Source: Ancylobacter dichloromethanicus (GTDB taxonomy: Bacteria > Pseudomonadota > Alphaproteobacteria > Rhizobiales > Xanthobacteraceae). Taken from it: DNA of 64,000 nt. How positions within the stretch are numbered: position 1 is the stretch's first letter; the number at the start of each line of letters is the position of its first letter. This document shows, piece by piece, positions 1 to 6,760 of this stretch. The position numbers were made by a program, and so were the translations under genes. The notes under the pieces are model-generated. The model ran no database searches and was not told where the DNA came from. It saw only the letters and a list, made by a program, of their open reading frames with translations. The stretch spans positions 19,824 through 83,823 of the forward strand of contig NZ_JAHBGC010000052.1 in the NCBI RefSeq assembly GCF_018390645.1. The letters are read 5' to 3'.

Positions 1-1944
1 GACAAGGGGGCGAACCGGCCGAGCGCCTTTCCCGACCCCAAATCCACCGAGGGCGGGCTGCCGCCCTTCTCCAACGGGGCGCGCGACGACCTGATCCAGC
101 GCCGGCATCTGCAGGCGACGCTGGCCGGCTTTGCCGGCTCGACGGCGCTGAACCCGGCGGCGGCCGGCCTGCCCGGCGGGCGCATGGTCGACCCCGCCGC
201 GATCACTCTGTGGACCTGGGACGCGCGGCCGTTCCCGGTGTTTCCGCGCGCGACCAATGTGTGGGCGGACGGCGCCAACTGGCAGACCGGGCACTGGCTG
301 ACCGGCCGGCTGGGGGCGGCGCCGCTGGCCGAGCTGACGCAGGCGCTGGCGGCGGATTTCGGCGTGCCGGACCTCGCCAGCGGGGAACTGCGCGGCATTG
401 TCGACGGCTATGTGGTCGACCGGCCGATGACCGCCCGGGCGGCGCTGGAGCCGCTGGCGCGCGCCTTCGGTTTCGACCTCAACGAGCGCGGCGGGGCATT
501 GTCGCTGCGCCCGCGCGGCGGGCGGGTGCGGGCGGTGCTGGACGACGACGACATCGTCGCCGGCGAGGGCATCGCCGCGCCGTCGCTGGTGCGGGCGGCG
601 GAGAGCGAATTGCCGCTTTCCGCCACGCTTGGCTTCATCGACGGCAATAATGACTACCGCCGCGCCACCGCGGTCTCGCGGCGGCTCGCCGGGGCGGCGC
701 GGGCGGAGACCGGGCTGGATGTGGCGATGGTGGCCGATCCGGGTCTCGCCGCCGGGCTCGCCGACATGTGGCTGCAGGATGCCTGGGCCGGGCGCGACCG
801 TGTGAACCTGACCCTGCCGCCGGGGCATCTGGCGCTGGAGCCGGGCGACCTTCTGCGCTGGGAGCGCGACGGGCGCGCCCGGCTGCTGGAGATCGTCTCG
901 ATCGAGGACCGCGAGGCGCGGGCGGTGAGCGCGCGCGGCATCGACCCCGCGGTGTTCGCCCTCGCGGTGCGCGACGGGCGGGCCGGCGCGGTCGATCTGC
1001 CGGGCGGCGACGGGCCGCCGCTGGTGCATCTCGTCGAGCTGCCGCTGGAGAGCGGGGAGGCGACGCCCGCCCTGGCGTGGATCGGCGGTTTCGTGACGCC
1101 GTGGCCGGGGAGCCTCGCGGTGTGGCGGGCGGTGGATGGCGGCAGCTTCCAGCCTCTGGCCACGCTGGCGGCGCCGGCGGTGACCGGCGCGACGCTGACC
1201 GAACTCGCTCCCGGCCCGGTCTGGCGCTGGCACCGCGCCAGCCTCGACATCGAACTCGATGGCGGGCTGGTGGCGGGGGCGAGCGAGGAGGCGGTGCTGG
1301 GCGGGGCCAATGCGCTGGCGCTGATCGACCCGGCCGGCGCGGTGGAGGTGATCCAGTTCGTTGAGGCCGAACTCATCGGCGCCGCGCGCTGGCGGCTGTC
1401 CGGGCTGCTGCGCGGCCAGCTCGGCACCGAGGCGCGGGCGGCGACGGCCTGGCCCGCGGGCACGCGACTGATGAAAATCGACGCCAATCTGGTGCCGGTG
1501 GCGCGCGGGCTCGACCTTGTCGGACGCGCGGTCGTCTATCGCATCAGCGGCGCCGACCGCGACCATGGCGACGCGGCGGTGACCGAGATCGCCGCCACGC
1601 TTTCGTCGGCGGCGCTGCGCCCGTTCGCGCCGGTGCATGCGCGGGCGCGGCGCGGCGCGGCCGGGGTGACGCTGAGCTGGACCCGCCGCACCCGCAGCGG
1701 CGGCGATTCCTGGGACCTGGTCGAGGTGCCGCTGGGCGAGACCGGCGAGGCCTACGAGGTCGAGATCCTCGGCGGGGCAAGCGTCAGGCGGCGCTTCACC
1801 ACCACGGCGCCCTCTCTTCTCTACCCGGCGGGCGACGAGATCGCCGATTTCGGCGCGGCGCAAACCTTCCTCGACGTGCGGATCGCCCAGCTCTCCGCCG
1901 AGGTCGGCGCCGGCGCGGCGCTGACCGCCCGGCTGCGGCTCTGA
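1..1944 (+). CDS. GTA host-specificity / tail tip protein, gp15-like (5' end outside window)
   Basis: The frame is open from base 1, so this is the C-terminal 647 residues of a larger protein. The visible start (DKGANRPSAFPDPKS, then GLPPFSNGARDDLIQRR) matches my memory of the junction after the TIM-barrel-like domain of the Rhodobacter GTA gp15 'host specificity' protein, a phage tail hub/tip component. The rest is compatible with the phage tail and central beta-rich domains of that family: repeated LLEIVSIEDREARAVSARGID-type strands and a conserved RWRLSGLLRGQLGTE segment around residues 460-475. It is the last structural gene of the canonical GTA cluster. The next gene starts 25 bases downstream on the same strand, so the module continues. 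Function in particle attachment or DNA ejection is inferred from the family. A full prophage tail is the alternative, but the gp15 type argues for a GTA. Confidence 0.85.
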   Translation, partial: DKGANRPSAFPDPKSTEGGLPPFSNGARDDLIQRRHLQATLAGFAGSTALNPAAAGLPGGRMVDPAAITLWTWDARPFPVFPRATNVWADGANWQTGHWLTGRLGAAPLAELTQALAADFGVPDLASGELRGIVDGYVVDRPMTARAALEPLARAFGFDLNERGGALSLRPRGGRVRAVLDDDDIVAGEGIAAPSLVRAAESELPLSATLGFIDGNNDYRRATAVSRRLAGAARAETGLDVAMVADPGLAAGLADMWLQDAWAGRDRVNLTLPPGHLALEPGDLLRWERDGRARLLEIVSIEDREARAVSARGIDPAVFALAVRDGRAGAVDLPGGDGPPLVHLVELPLESGEATPALAWIGGFVTPWPGSLAVWRAVDGGSFQPLATLAAPAVTGATLTELAPGPVWRWHRASLDIELDGGLVAGASEEAVLGGANALALIDPAGAVEVIQFVEAELIGAARWRLSGLLRGQLGTEARAATAWPAGTRLMKIDANLVPVARGLDLVGRAVVYRISGADRDHGDAAVTEIAATLSSAALRPFAPVHARARRGAAGVTLSWTRRTRSGGDSWDLVEVPLGETGEAYEVEILGGASVRRRFTTTAPSLLYPAGDEIADFGAAQTFLDVRIAQLSAEVGAGAALTARLRL

Positions 1945-1969
1945 CCGCCAAACTGCACAGGACACCACC

Positions 1970-2659
1970 ATGAGCGAGACCACCCCCCATCTCGCGCTGC
2001 CGCTGCTGGCGGCGGCGCAGGCGCAGAAGCACGTCACCCATAATGAGGCGCTGGCGCTGCTCGACGCGGCGGCGCAGCTCGCCGTGCTCGACCGCACCCG
2101 CATGGCGCCGCCGGCGGCCTCCGTGCCGGGCGACCGGCATATCGTGGCGGCGGGCGCCACCGGCGCCTGGGCCGGGCACGAGGGCGAGATCGCGCTTCAT
2201 GACGGCGGCTGGCGCTTCCTGGAGCCCCGCGCCGGCTGGCGCGCCTATGTGGGCGCGGAGGCGCGCTCGCTGCTTTTCGACGGCGGCGCGTGGCGCGACG
2301 CCCTCGCGATGACGCCCTCCGGCGCCACCGCGACGCTGCGCGCGGTGGAGGAGGAGGTGACCCTTGCGGGGGCCTTCGTTGCCTCGACCCTGCTCATTCC
2401 CAGCCGGGCGATCTGCCTCGCCGTGGCCAGCCGCACGGTGGCGGCGGTGACCGGGGCGAGCGCCTATGAGGTCGGCATCGCCGGCGAGACCTCGAAATTC
2501 GGCGGGCTGCTTGGCGTCGCCCTGGGGGCCAGCAATATCGGCGTGATCGGCCCGCAGGCCTTCTATGCCGACACGCCGCTGCGCGTCACCGCGCTGGGCG
2601 GCAGCTTCACCGGCGGGCGGGTGCGCCTCGTCCTCTCCTATCTCGCCTTCACCCTCTGA
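1970..2659 (+). CDS. DUF2793 protein, GTA tail-fibre-like
   Basis: The 229-residue protein has the DUF2793 signature in its N-terminal half: LPLLAAAQAQKHVTHNEAL near residues 12-30, then a GDRHIV...GAWAGHEGEIALHDGGWRF region ending in WRAYVGAEAR. Residues from about 125 onward form a separate beta-rich, Gly/Ser/Val-rich C-terminal domain. From memory, the Rhodobacter GTA tail-fibre protein (rcc00171 type) carries DUF2793, so a tail-fibre role is likely but not shown by sequence alone. It follows gp15 by 25 bases and precedes the spike-like genes by 15 bases, so it is probably co-transcribed with both. ATG start. Confidence 0.75.
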   Translation: MSETTPHLALPLLAAAQAQKHVTHNEALALLDAAAQLAVLDRTRMAPPAASVPGDRHIVAAGATGAWAGHEGEIALHDGGWRFLEPRAGWRAYVGAEARSLLFDGGAWRDALAMTPSGATATLRAVEEEVTLAGAFVASTLLIPSRAICLAVASRTVAAVTGASAYEVGIAGETSKFGGLLGVALGASNIGVIGPQAFYADTPLRVTALGGSFTGGRVRLVLSYLAFTL

Positions 2660-2674
2660 CCTTCGGAGCGATCC

Positions 2675-2980
2675 ATGCCCTATGATTCCGCCAAGGACCC
2701 CTGGCACCGCCGCGCCCTCTCGCCGGCCGGACTCGGCCGCTCCGGTGCCCTGGTGACGCCGAGCGACGCCACCGACCTGCCGCGCTACGCAAGGCTGCGG
2801 GTGTTCGTGCCGGCGACGCTGGCGAGCGCGGCGGTGCGCATCCTCACCGTCGAGGCGGCGGACGACGCGCCGCTGACCCTGCCGCTCGCCCCCGGGCAGG
2901 TGAGCGTGTTGGAATTCCTGGTCCGCCGCGTGCTGGCGACCGGCACCACGGCCGGGCTCGTCATCCACCGGGTCGATTGA
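2675..2980 (+). CDS. Small spike-base-like protein (Rcc01079 type)
   Basis: This 101-residue protein has the layout I associate with the 'spike base protein, RCAP_Rcc01079 family': an N-terminal DPWHRRALSPAG stretch, VTPSDATDLPRYARLRVFV near residues 28-46, and a C-terminal RRVLATGTTAGLVIHRVD strand pair. No signal peptide or membrane segment is visible. In Rhodobacter capsulatus the related protein (GhsA) is part of the GTA head spikes that bind the capsule. Here the gene lies 15 bases after the DUF2793 gene and 1 base before a large beta-rich protein, which fits a base-plus-spike pair. The family assignment rests on motif memory, not on a search. CGGAG about 8 bases upstream supports the ATG. 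Confidence 0.6.
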   Translation: MPYDSAKDPWHRRALSPAGLGRSGALVTPSDATDLPRYARLRVFVPATLASAAVRILTVEAADDAPLTLPLAPGQVSVLEFLVRRVLATGTTAGLVIHRVD

Positions 2981-2981
2981 G

Positions 2982-3860
2982 ATGGCGGCGTTCGGTTTCG
3001 CCCTCGATCTCACCCGCCGGCACGGCGCCGCTCCGGCACGGCCGCCGCTCGACCGCTTCGCCGGCCAGCTCTTCGCGGCCTTCGGGCTGACCCGGCTGCT
3101 GACCGGCCACGCCGGGCCGGGCGTGCGGGTGCGCCGCTCCAGCGACGGCGCCGAGCTGGATATCGGCTTCACCGGCGCGGGGGCGCTGGACACGGCGAGC
3201 CTGTTCGCCTTCGCCGGCGCCGGCAGCGCCTATGCCGTGAGCTGGTACGACCAGAGCGGGCAGGGGCGGCACGCGCTGCAGACCATCGCGGCGGCGCAGC
3301 CGCGCCTCGTCAGTGCCGGCGTGCTCGACAGCGGCCCGAACGGCCGGCCGGTGCTGGTGTTCGACGGCGCGAACGACTGCCTCAGGATTCAGGACGCGGC
3401 GGGCTTCTCGCAGGAGGTGAACCAGACCACGGTGGCGGTGGTGGTGAACGCGACCAATGCGGCGCTGGCGCCGTGGCCGTTCTGCGATGTCTTCAGCGGC
3501 ACCAGCGTTCGCTCCGGTATCAGCCTGGTCAGCGGCTCCGCGCGCGTCTCGGGCCGGCGCACCGGGGTGTCCGCGCTCACCCATATCGGCGGGGCCTGGA
3601 CCGAGGGCTGGCGCGCGCTGACAGGCCGGATCGACTACCTCGCCGCGACGGCGGACATCACGGTCGACGGGGTGACGACGGCGGCGGAATTCCTGCCTCC
3701 GGGCGGGCCGAGCTATAGCGGCGCGTCGGTCGATCCACCGACCATCGGCGCCGCCAACGTCATCGGCTTCATGGCCGGGCAGATGAGCGCGGTGGCGATG
3801 GCGCGCGACGCGCTCGACGCCACGGCCCTCGACGCGGCCCTCAACGAGGTGCGGCCATGA
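2982..3860 (+). CDS. Arabinofuranosidase-like / LamG-like domain protein, putative GTA spike or adhesin
   Basis: The protein has 292 residues and is beta-rich throughout. Residues about 20-130 resemble the catalytic-domain fold of alpha-L-arabinofuranosidase B (VRVRRSSDGAELDIGF, AYAVSWYDQSGQGRHALQ, PVLVFDGANDCLRI). That fold is found in many phage and GTA accessory proteins without proven enzyme activity. Residues about 130-290 continue as a concanavalin-like sandwich (VAVVVNATNAA, YLAATADITVDGVTTAAEF). It begins 1 base after the small spike-base-like gene and overlaps the next gene by 4 bases (ATGA), so the three are translationally linked. I infer a carbohydrate-binding spike or tail adhesin. 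A true glycosidase is possible but I cannot identify catalytic residues. Confidence 0.65.
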   Translation: MAAFGFALDLTRRHGAAPARPPLDRFAGQLFAAFGLTRLLTGHAGPGVRVRRSSDGAELDIGFTGAGALDTASLFAFAGAGSAYAVSWYDQSGQGRHALQTIAAAQPRLVSAGVLDSGPNGRPVLVFDGANDCLRIQDAAGFSQEVNQTTVAVVVNATNAALAPWPFCDVFSGTSVRSGISLVSGSARVSGRRTGVSALTHIGGAWTEGWRALTGRIDYLAATADITVDGVTTAAEFLPPGGPSYSGASVDPPTIGAANVIGFMAGQMSAVAMARDALDATALDAALNEVRP

Positions 3861-4138
3861 TGTTGCTCATCCTGCCGAGCGAGGCGCAGGCGCGGGCGCG
3901 CTCCCGGGCCGCCTATCAGGCCGCGAACCTGGCGGCGCTGCCGGGCCTCGTCACCCGCGCGCTGTGGACATGGCGGGCGCACCCGAGCGACGGGCGCGCC
4001 GCGCTGGAAATTCCCGGCACGCCGGCCGATGCCGGGCTTGGCCTGCCGCCGTCCGTCTATGAGGCGCTGCTGACGGCGGACGAACGGGTGGCGCTGGTGG
4101 CGATGCCGCCGGAGTGGCGGATCGAACCAGCCCCCTGA
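3857..4138 (+). CDS. Hypothetical protein, GTA-linked
   Basis: A 93-residue soluble protein of unknown function. It starts with hydrophobic MMLLILPSEAQARARSRAAY, which is too charged for a classical signal peptide, and continues with an Ala/Trp-rich segment (ALWTWRAHPSDGRAALEIP) and a Pro/Leu-rich tail. The start codon overlaps the stop of the preceding spike-like gene (ATGA), so it belongs to the same transcription unit. It converges with the minus-strand gene that ends 15 bases downstream. I recognise no domain. Position alone suggests an accessory particle or assembly protein. Confidence 0.6.
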   Translation: MMLLILPSEAQARARSRAAYQAANLAALPGLVTRALWTWRAHPSDGRAALEIPGTPADAGLGLPPSVYEALLTADERVALVAMPPEWRIEPAP

Positions 4139-4153
4139 GCCGTGCGGTGCCGG

Positions 4154-4609
4154 CTATTCGGCCGGGCCCGGCGGGGTGGGCACCGGACCAGCCGGATGGG
4201 ATGCGCCCGCCGGCGCGGCGGAGACGGCGGGCCGCGGTGCCGCCACGCCGGCCGGTGCGGCCTTGCTCGCCGCCGTGACGACCGGCCGGGTCAGGACGGG
4301 CGGGCGCGCGACGATGCGGCGCTGCGCGGTCTCGACCACGCCGGCGATCTTCTCGAACCGCTTCAGGCGGACGATCTCGGCGTTGAGCCGGTCGAGCTCC
4401 TCGCCGATGGCGCGGCAGATCGCCCGGTAGCTTTCGGGCGTGAGCCGGTCACGCATATAGGCGACGCCGCGCTCGCGCTCCGGGTCGCCGCTTTTCAGCA
4501 CCACCGGAGCCACGGCCAGCAGCGCTTCGGCCTGAACCTGGCCGGAACTGCGGCGTGCTTCATCGAAAATGCCGCGCAGGTCTTCAACGAGTCGATCTTC
4601 TCTTGCCAT
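4154..4609 (-). CDS. Hypothetical protein between GTA tail and lysis genes
   Basis: The protein has 151 residues from the preferred ATG at 4609. The frame stays open upstream to 4768, but that extension would cross the promoter region and run into the oppositely oriented lysin gene. Residues 1-90 are helical and charged (MAREDRLVEDLRGIFDEARR, then ERGVAYMRDRLTPESYRAICR, then EELDRLNAEIVRLKRFEKI, the last coiled-coil-like). Residues 95-151 are a low-complexity Ala/Pro/Val tail. No known domain is recognised. It is transcribed towards the GTA genes and diverges from the muramidase, sharing a 149-base AT-rich intergenic region with a CtrA box and an 8-base inverted repeat. A regulatory or particle-associated role is only a guess. 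Confidence 0.6.
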   Translation of the reverse strand: MAREDRLVEDLRGIFDEARRSSGQVQAEALLAVAPVVLKSGDPERERGVAYMRDRLTPESYRAICRAIGEELDRLNAEIVRLKRFEKIAGVVETAQRRIVARPPVLTRPVVTAASKAAPAGVAAPRPAVSAAPAGASHPAGPVPTPPGPAE

Positions 4610-4644
4610 GCCGAGCGGAGCCTCTCGTCCGTAGCCAGCTAATC

Positions 4645-4677
4645 GCAAAAATGGTCTCGGAAGCCCGGTATTTTTGC
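4645..4677. promoter_or_regulatory. 8-base perfect inverted repeat in divergent promoter
   Basis: GCAAAAAT at 4645-4652 is mirrored by ATTTTTGC at 4670-4677 with a 17-base spacer. It lies 36 bases upstream of the minus-strand gene starting at 4609 and about 80 bases upstream of the lysin start at 4759. The arms are AT-rich in a very GC-rich genome, which is why they stand out. It could be an operator, or part of the promoter of the minus-strand gene. No regulator is identified. Confidence 0.35.
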
Positions 4678-4701
4678 AACCGTGCTCCGGTAGTGGCGTG
4701 G

Positions 4702-4716
4702 TTAACATATCCTTAA
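4702..4716 (+). promoter_or_regulatory. Perfect CtrA box (TTAA-N7-TTAA) upstream of the lysis cassette
   Basis: TTAACATATCCTTAA is an exact full CtrA recognition site (TTAA, seven bases, TTAA), located 42 bases before the muramidase ATG at 4759. This is where a CtrA-activated promoter would place it. In Rhodobacter capsulatus CtrA is required for late GTA functions and release, so a CtrA box directly in front of a GTA-linked lysin is functionally coherent. The surrounding 4640-4740 stretch is much more AT-rich than the flanking genes. Regulation is inference from the site alone. Confidence 0.7.
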
Positions 4717-4758
4717 TCCCCAGAAATAACCCAAAAAATCGTGCAACGGAGCCATGCA

Positions 4759-5556
4759 ATGACCGCATCGAGCTTCGACGAGGCGCTGAAGCGCGTGCTC
4801 GTCCATGAGGGCGGCTATGCCGACCACCCCGCCGATCCCGGCGGGGCGACCATGAAGGGCGTCACCCAGCGCGTCTATGACGGCTGGCGCGCCCGCCATG
4901 GCCTGCCGCAGCGGCCGGTGCGGCGGATCGAGCCGGGCGAGGTGGCGGCGATCTACCGGCGCCAGTACTGGGACGCGGTGCGCGGCGACGATCTGCCGGC
5001 CGGGCTCGACTACGCGCTGTTCGACGCGGCGGTGAATTCCGGCCCCGCCCAGGCGGCGAAATGGCTGCAGCGCACGCTGAAGGTCGCCGCCGACGGCCAG
5101 ATCGGCGAGGCGACGCTGGCGGGACTGGCGGGACGCGACGCGGCGACGCTGGTCGACGGCGTGTGCGACCGGCGCCTCGCCATGCTGCGGACCTTGCGCA
5201 CCTTTGCCACCTTCGGCGCCGGCTGGACCCGCCGCGTCGCCGAGGTGCGGGCCGTGGCGGAGCGGATGGCGGGCGCGGCCGGTGCCGCGGTGGCGGAAGC
5301 GCCCGACAGCGCCGGCGCGGCGCGGGCGCGGCCCGCCGACACCAGGCTCTCGCGCACGCCGGAAGGAGCGGGCGGGCTGATCAGCGGGGCCGGCGCGCTC
5401 GGCGCGGTGGTGGCCGAGCAGGCCGACCGGCTGGCGCCGCTGGCCGGCCTCGCCGAGCCGCTGAAATGGCTGTTCGCGGCGCTGATGCTGGCCGGCGTGG
5501 GGCTGACGCTGCGCGGGGCGCTGGCGCGAATCAATGCCGGGGAGGTGGCGCGGTGA
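4759..5556 (+). CDS. GH108-type N-acetylmuramidase (GTA/phage endolysin)
   Basis: A peptidoglycan hydrolase of 265 residues. The N-terminal glycoside hydrolase 108 domain (residues about 5-95) contains VLVHEGGYADHPADPGG, in which the Glu of EGGY is the expected catalytic acid. It is followed by GVTQRVYDGWR and the YRRQYWD...LPAGLDYALFDAAVNSGP core. Residues about 100-165 fit the associated PG-binding domain (AAKWLQRTLKVAADGQIGEATL). The C-terminus has an Ala-rich linker and one membrane helix (LKWLFAALMLAGVGLTLRGA, about 235-255), so it may be membrane-anchored or holin-associated. The ATG at 4759 is preferred over a GTG at 4741 because CGGAG sits about 8 bases before it. The next gene's GTG overlaps the stop by 4 bases. 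It probably lyses the host for GTA release, downstream of a CtrA box. Confidence 0.85.
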   Translation: MTASSFDEALKRVLVHEGGYADHPADPGGATMKGVTQRVYDGWRARHGLPQRPVRRIEPGEVAAIYRRQYWDAVRGDDLPAGLDYALFDAAVNSGPAQAAKWLQRTLKVAADGQIGEATLAGLAGRDAATLVDGVCDRRLAMLRTLRTFATFGAGWTRRVAEVRAVAERMAGAAGAAVAEAPDSAGAARARPADTRLSRTPEGAGGLISGAGALGAVVAEQADRLAPLAGLAEPLKWLFAALMLAGVGLTLRGALARINAGEVAR

Positions 5557-5801
5557 CGGTGCTGCTGGGACTGCTGGCGAGCCCGCTCGGGCGGAGCGCG
5601 GCGCTGATCCTCGCCGCCCTCGCGCTGGCCGGGGGGATCTATCTCAAGGGACGCCTGGAAGGCCGGGCGGCCTGTGTGGCGGAGGGAGAACGCGATGTGC
5701 TTTCCACGATCGAACGCGCGGGGCGCGCGCGGGCTGATGCTGATCGGCGCAATGCTGACGACGGCCGGCTGCGCGACGACGACGCCTTCCGCCGCGACTA
5801 G
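5553..5801 (+). CDS. Small inner-membrane protein, candidate i-spanin (Rz-like)
   Basis: An 82-residue protein starting at GTG 5553, overlapping the muramidase stop (GTGA). Residues about 12-30 form one membrane helix (RSAALILAALALAGGIYLKG). The rest is a short, highly charged helical segment (EGERDVLSTIERAGRARADA, then DRRNADDGRLRDDDAFRRD), giving the N-in, single-TM, periplasmic-helix design of phage inner-membrane spanins. It is shorter than lambda Rz (about 150 residues). The key support is the next gene: a lipoprotein gene begins inside this one in another frame and extends past its end, the classic overlapping Rz/Rz1 arrangement, next to an endolysin. I recognise no Pfam domain. Confidence 0.6.
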   Translation: MTVLLGLLASPLGRSAALILAALALAGGIYLKGRLEGRAACVAEGERDVLSTIERAGRARADADRRNADDGRLRDDDAFRRD

Positions 5802-5925
5802 GGGCGCGTGCGGGGCGTTCGCGCCGATCAACTGGGCGATTGAGGACACCGACCCGACCATCCGCCAGGTGAAGGCGCACAACGCGGTGGGGCGGGAATT
5901 GTGCGGCTGGCGCGGGAGGGGGTGA
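5695..5925 (+). CDS. Small lipoprotein overlapping the Rz-like gene, candidate o-spanin (Rz1-like)
   Basis: Starts at ATG 5695 within the preceding small membrane-protein gene, in a different frame, and continues 124 bases beyond its stop. GGAGGG about 8 bases upstream supports this start. The 76-residue product has a basic N-region, a hydrophobic stretch and a lipobox (LMLIGAMLTTAGC, lipid-modified Cys near residue 26). A short mature part follows (APINWAIEDTDPTIRQVKAH, then NAVGRELCGW). Mature length of about 50 residues, outer-membrane lipoprotein signal and nested gene position fit an Rz1-type outer-membrane spanin. It lacks the marked Pro-richness of lambda Rz1, so a generic phage-linked lipoprotein remains possible. 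Confidence 0.6.
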   Translation: MCFPRSNARGARGLMLIGAMLTTAGCATTTPSAATRGACGAFAPINWAIEDTDPTIRQVKAHNAVGRELCGWRGRG

Positions 5926-6073
5926 GGCAACTCCTTCGCTTTGCCCGGCGGGGAGAGGGAGCCGCCTGCCTTGCGGCTGCCTCGGCTTGGCGGCCCGCAC
6001 CTGACATCGGCGTCGCGCGGTGGCATGCTCGGCGCGCCGCGCTCACCCTGCGCGGCGTGCCTGAGGAACCGCC

Positions 6074-6760
6074 GTGCGCCTGCTTGTCGTCGAGGACGAT
6101 CCCGATCTGAACCGCCAGATGGTCGAGGCGCTGGTCGAGGCCGGCTATGCCGTCGACCGCGCCCATGATGGCGAGGAAGGCCATTTCCTCGGCGACACCG
6201 AGCCCTATGACGCGGTGGTGCTCGATATCGGCCTGCCGAAGATGGACGGCCTTTCCGTGCTGGAGGCGTGGCGGCGCGAGGGGCGCAAGATGCCGGTGCT
6301 GATTCTTACCGCCCGCGACCGCTGGAGCGACAAGGTGCAGGGCTTCGACGCCGGCGCCGACGACTATGTCGCCAAGCCTTTCCACATGGAGGAGGTGCTG
6401 GCGCGCATCCGCGCCCTGCTGCGCCGCGCCGCCGGCCACGCCGCCAGCGAACTGACCTGCGGGCCGGTCATGCTGGACACCCGCTCGGGCCGGGTGACGG
6501 TGAATGGCCGGCAGGTGAAGCTGACCTCGCACGAGCACCGGCTGCTCGCCTATCTCATGCATCATGGCGGGCGGGTGGTGTCGCGCACCGAATTGGTCGA
6601 GCACCTTTACGACCAGGATTTCGACCGCGATTCCAACACCATAGAGGTGTTCGTCGGGCGCCTGCGCAAGAAGCTGGAGGTCGACGTGATCCAGACCGTG
6701 CGCGGGCTGGGCTATCTGCTGGTGGCGCCCGAAAGCCCGCGCAGCGAGCCCCTGCGCTGA
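6074..6760 (+). CDS. OmpR/PhoP-family response regulator (FeuP-like)
   Basis: Transcriptional regulator of 228 residues starting at GTG 6074, with GAGGA a few bases upstream. The receiver domain spans residues 1-115, with acidic pocket EDD near residues 7-9, phosphoacceptor D51 (VVLDIGLPKMDG) and K101 (DYVAKPF). A winged-helix OmpR-type DNA-binding domain follows at about 125-220 (LTSHEHRLLAYLMHHGGRVV, then SNTIEVFVGRLRKKL and VRGLGYLL). The GHFLGDTEPYDAVVLDIGLP stretch resembles the FeuP/PhoP regulators of rhizobia, which respond to envelope or osmotic conditions. The kinase gene follows with a 1-base overlap (TGATG), so they are one operon. FeuP versus PhoP orthology cannot be settled here. 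Confidence 0.85.
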   Translation: MRLLVVEDDPDLNRQMVEALVEAGYAVDRAHDGEEGHFLGDTEPYDAVVLDIGLPKMDGLSVLEAWRREGRKMPVLILTARDRWSDKVQGFDAGADDYVAKPFHMEEVLARIRALLRRAAGHAASELTCGPVMLDTRSGRVTVNGRQVKLTSHEHRLLAYLMHHGGRVVSRTELVEHLYDQDFDRDSNTIEVFVGRLRKKLEVDVIQTVRGLGYLLVAPESPRSEPLR

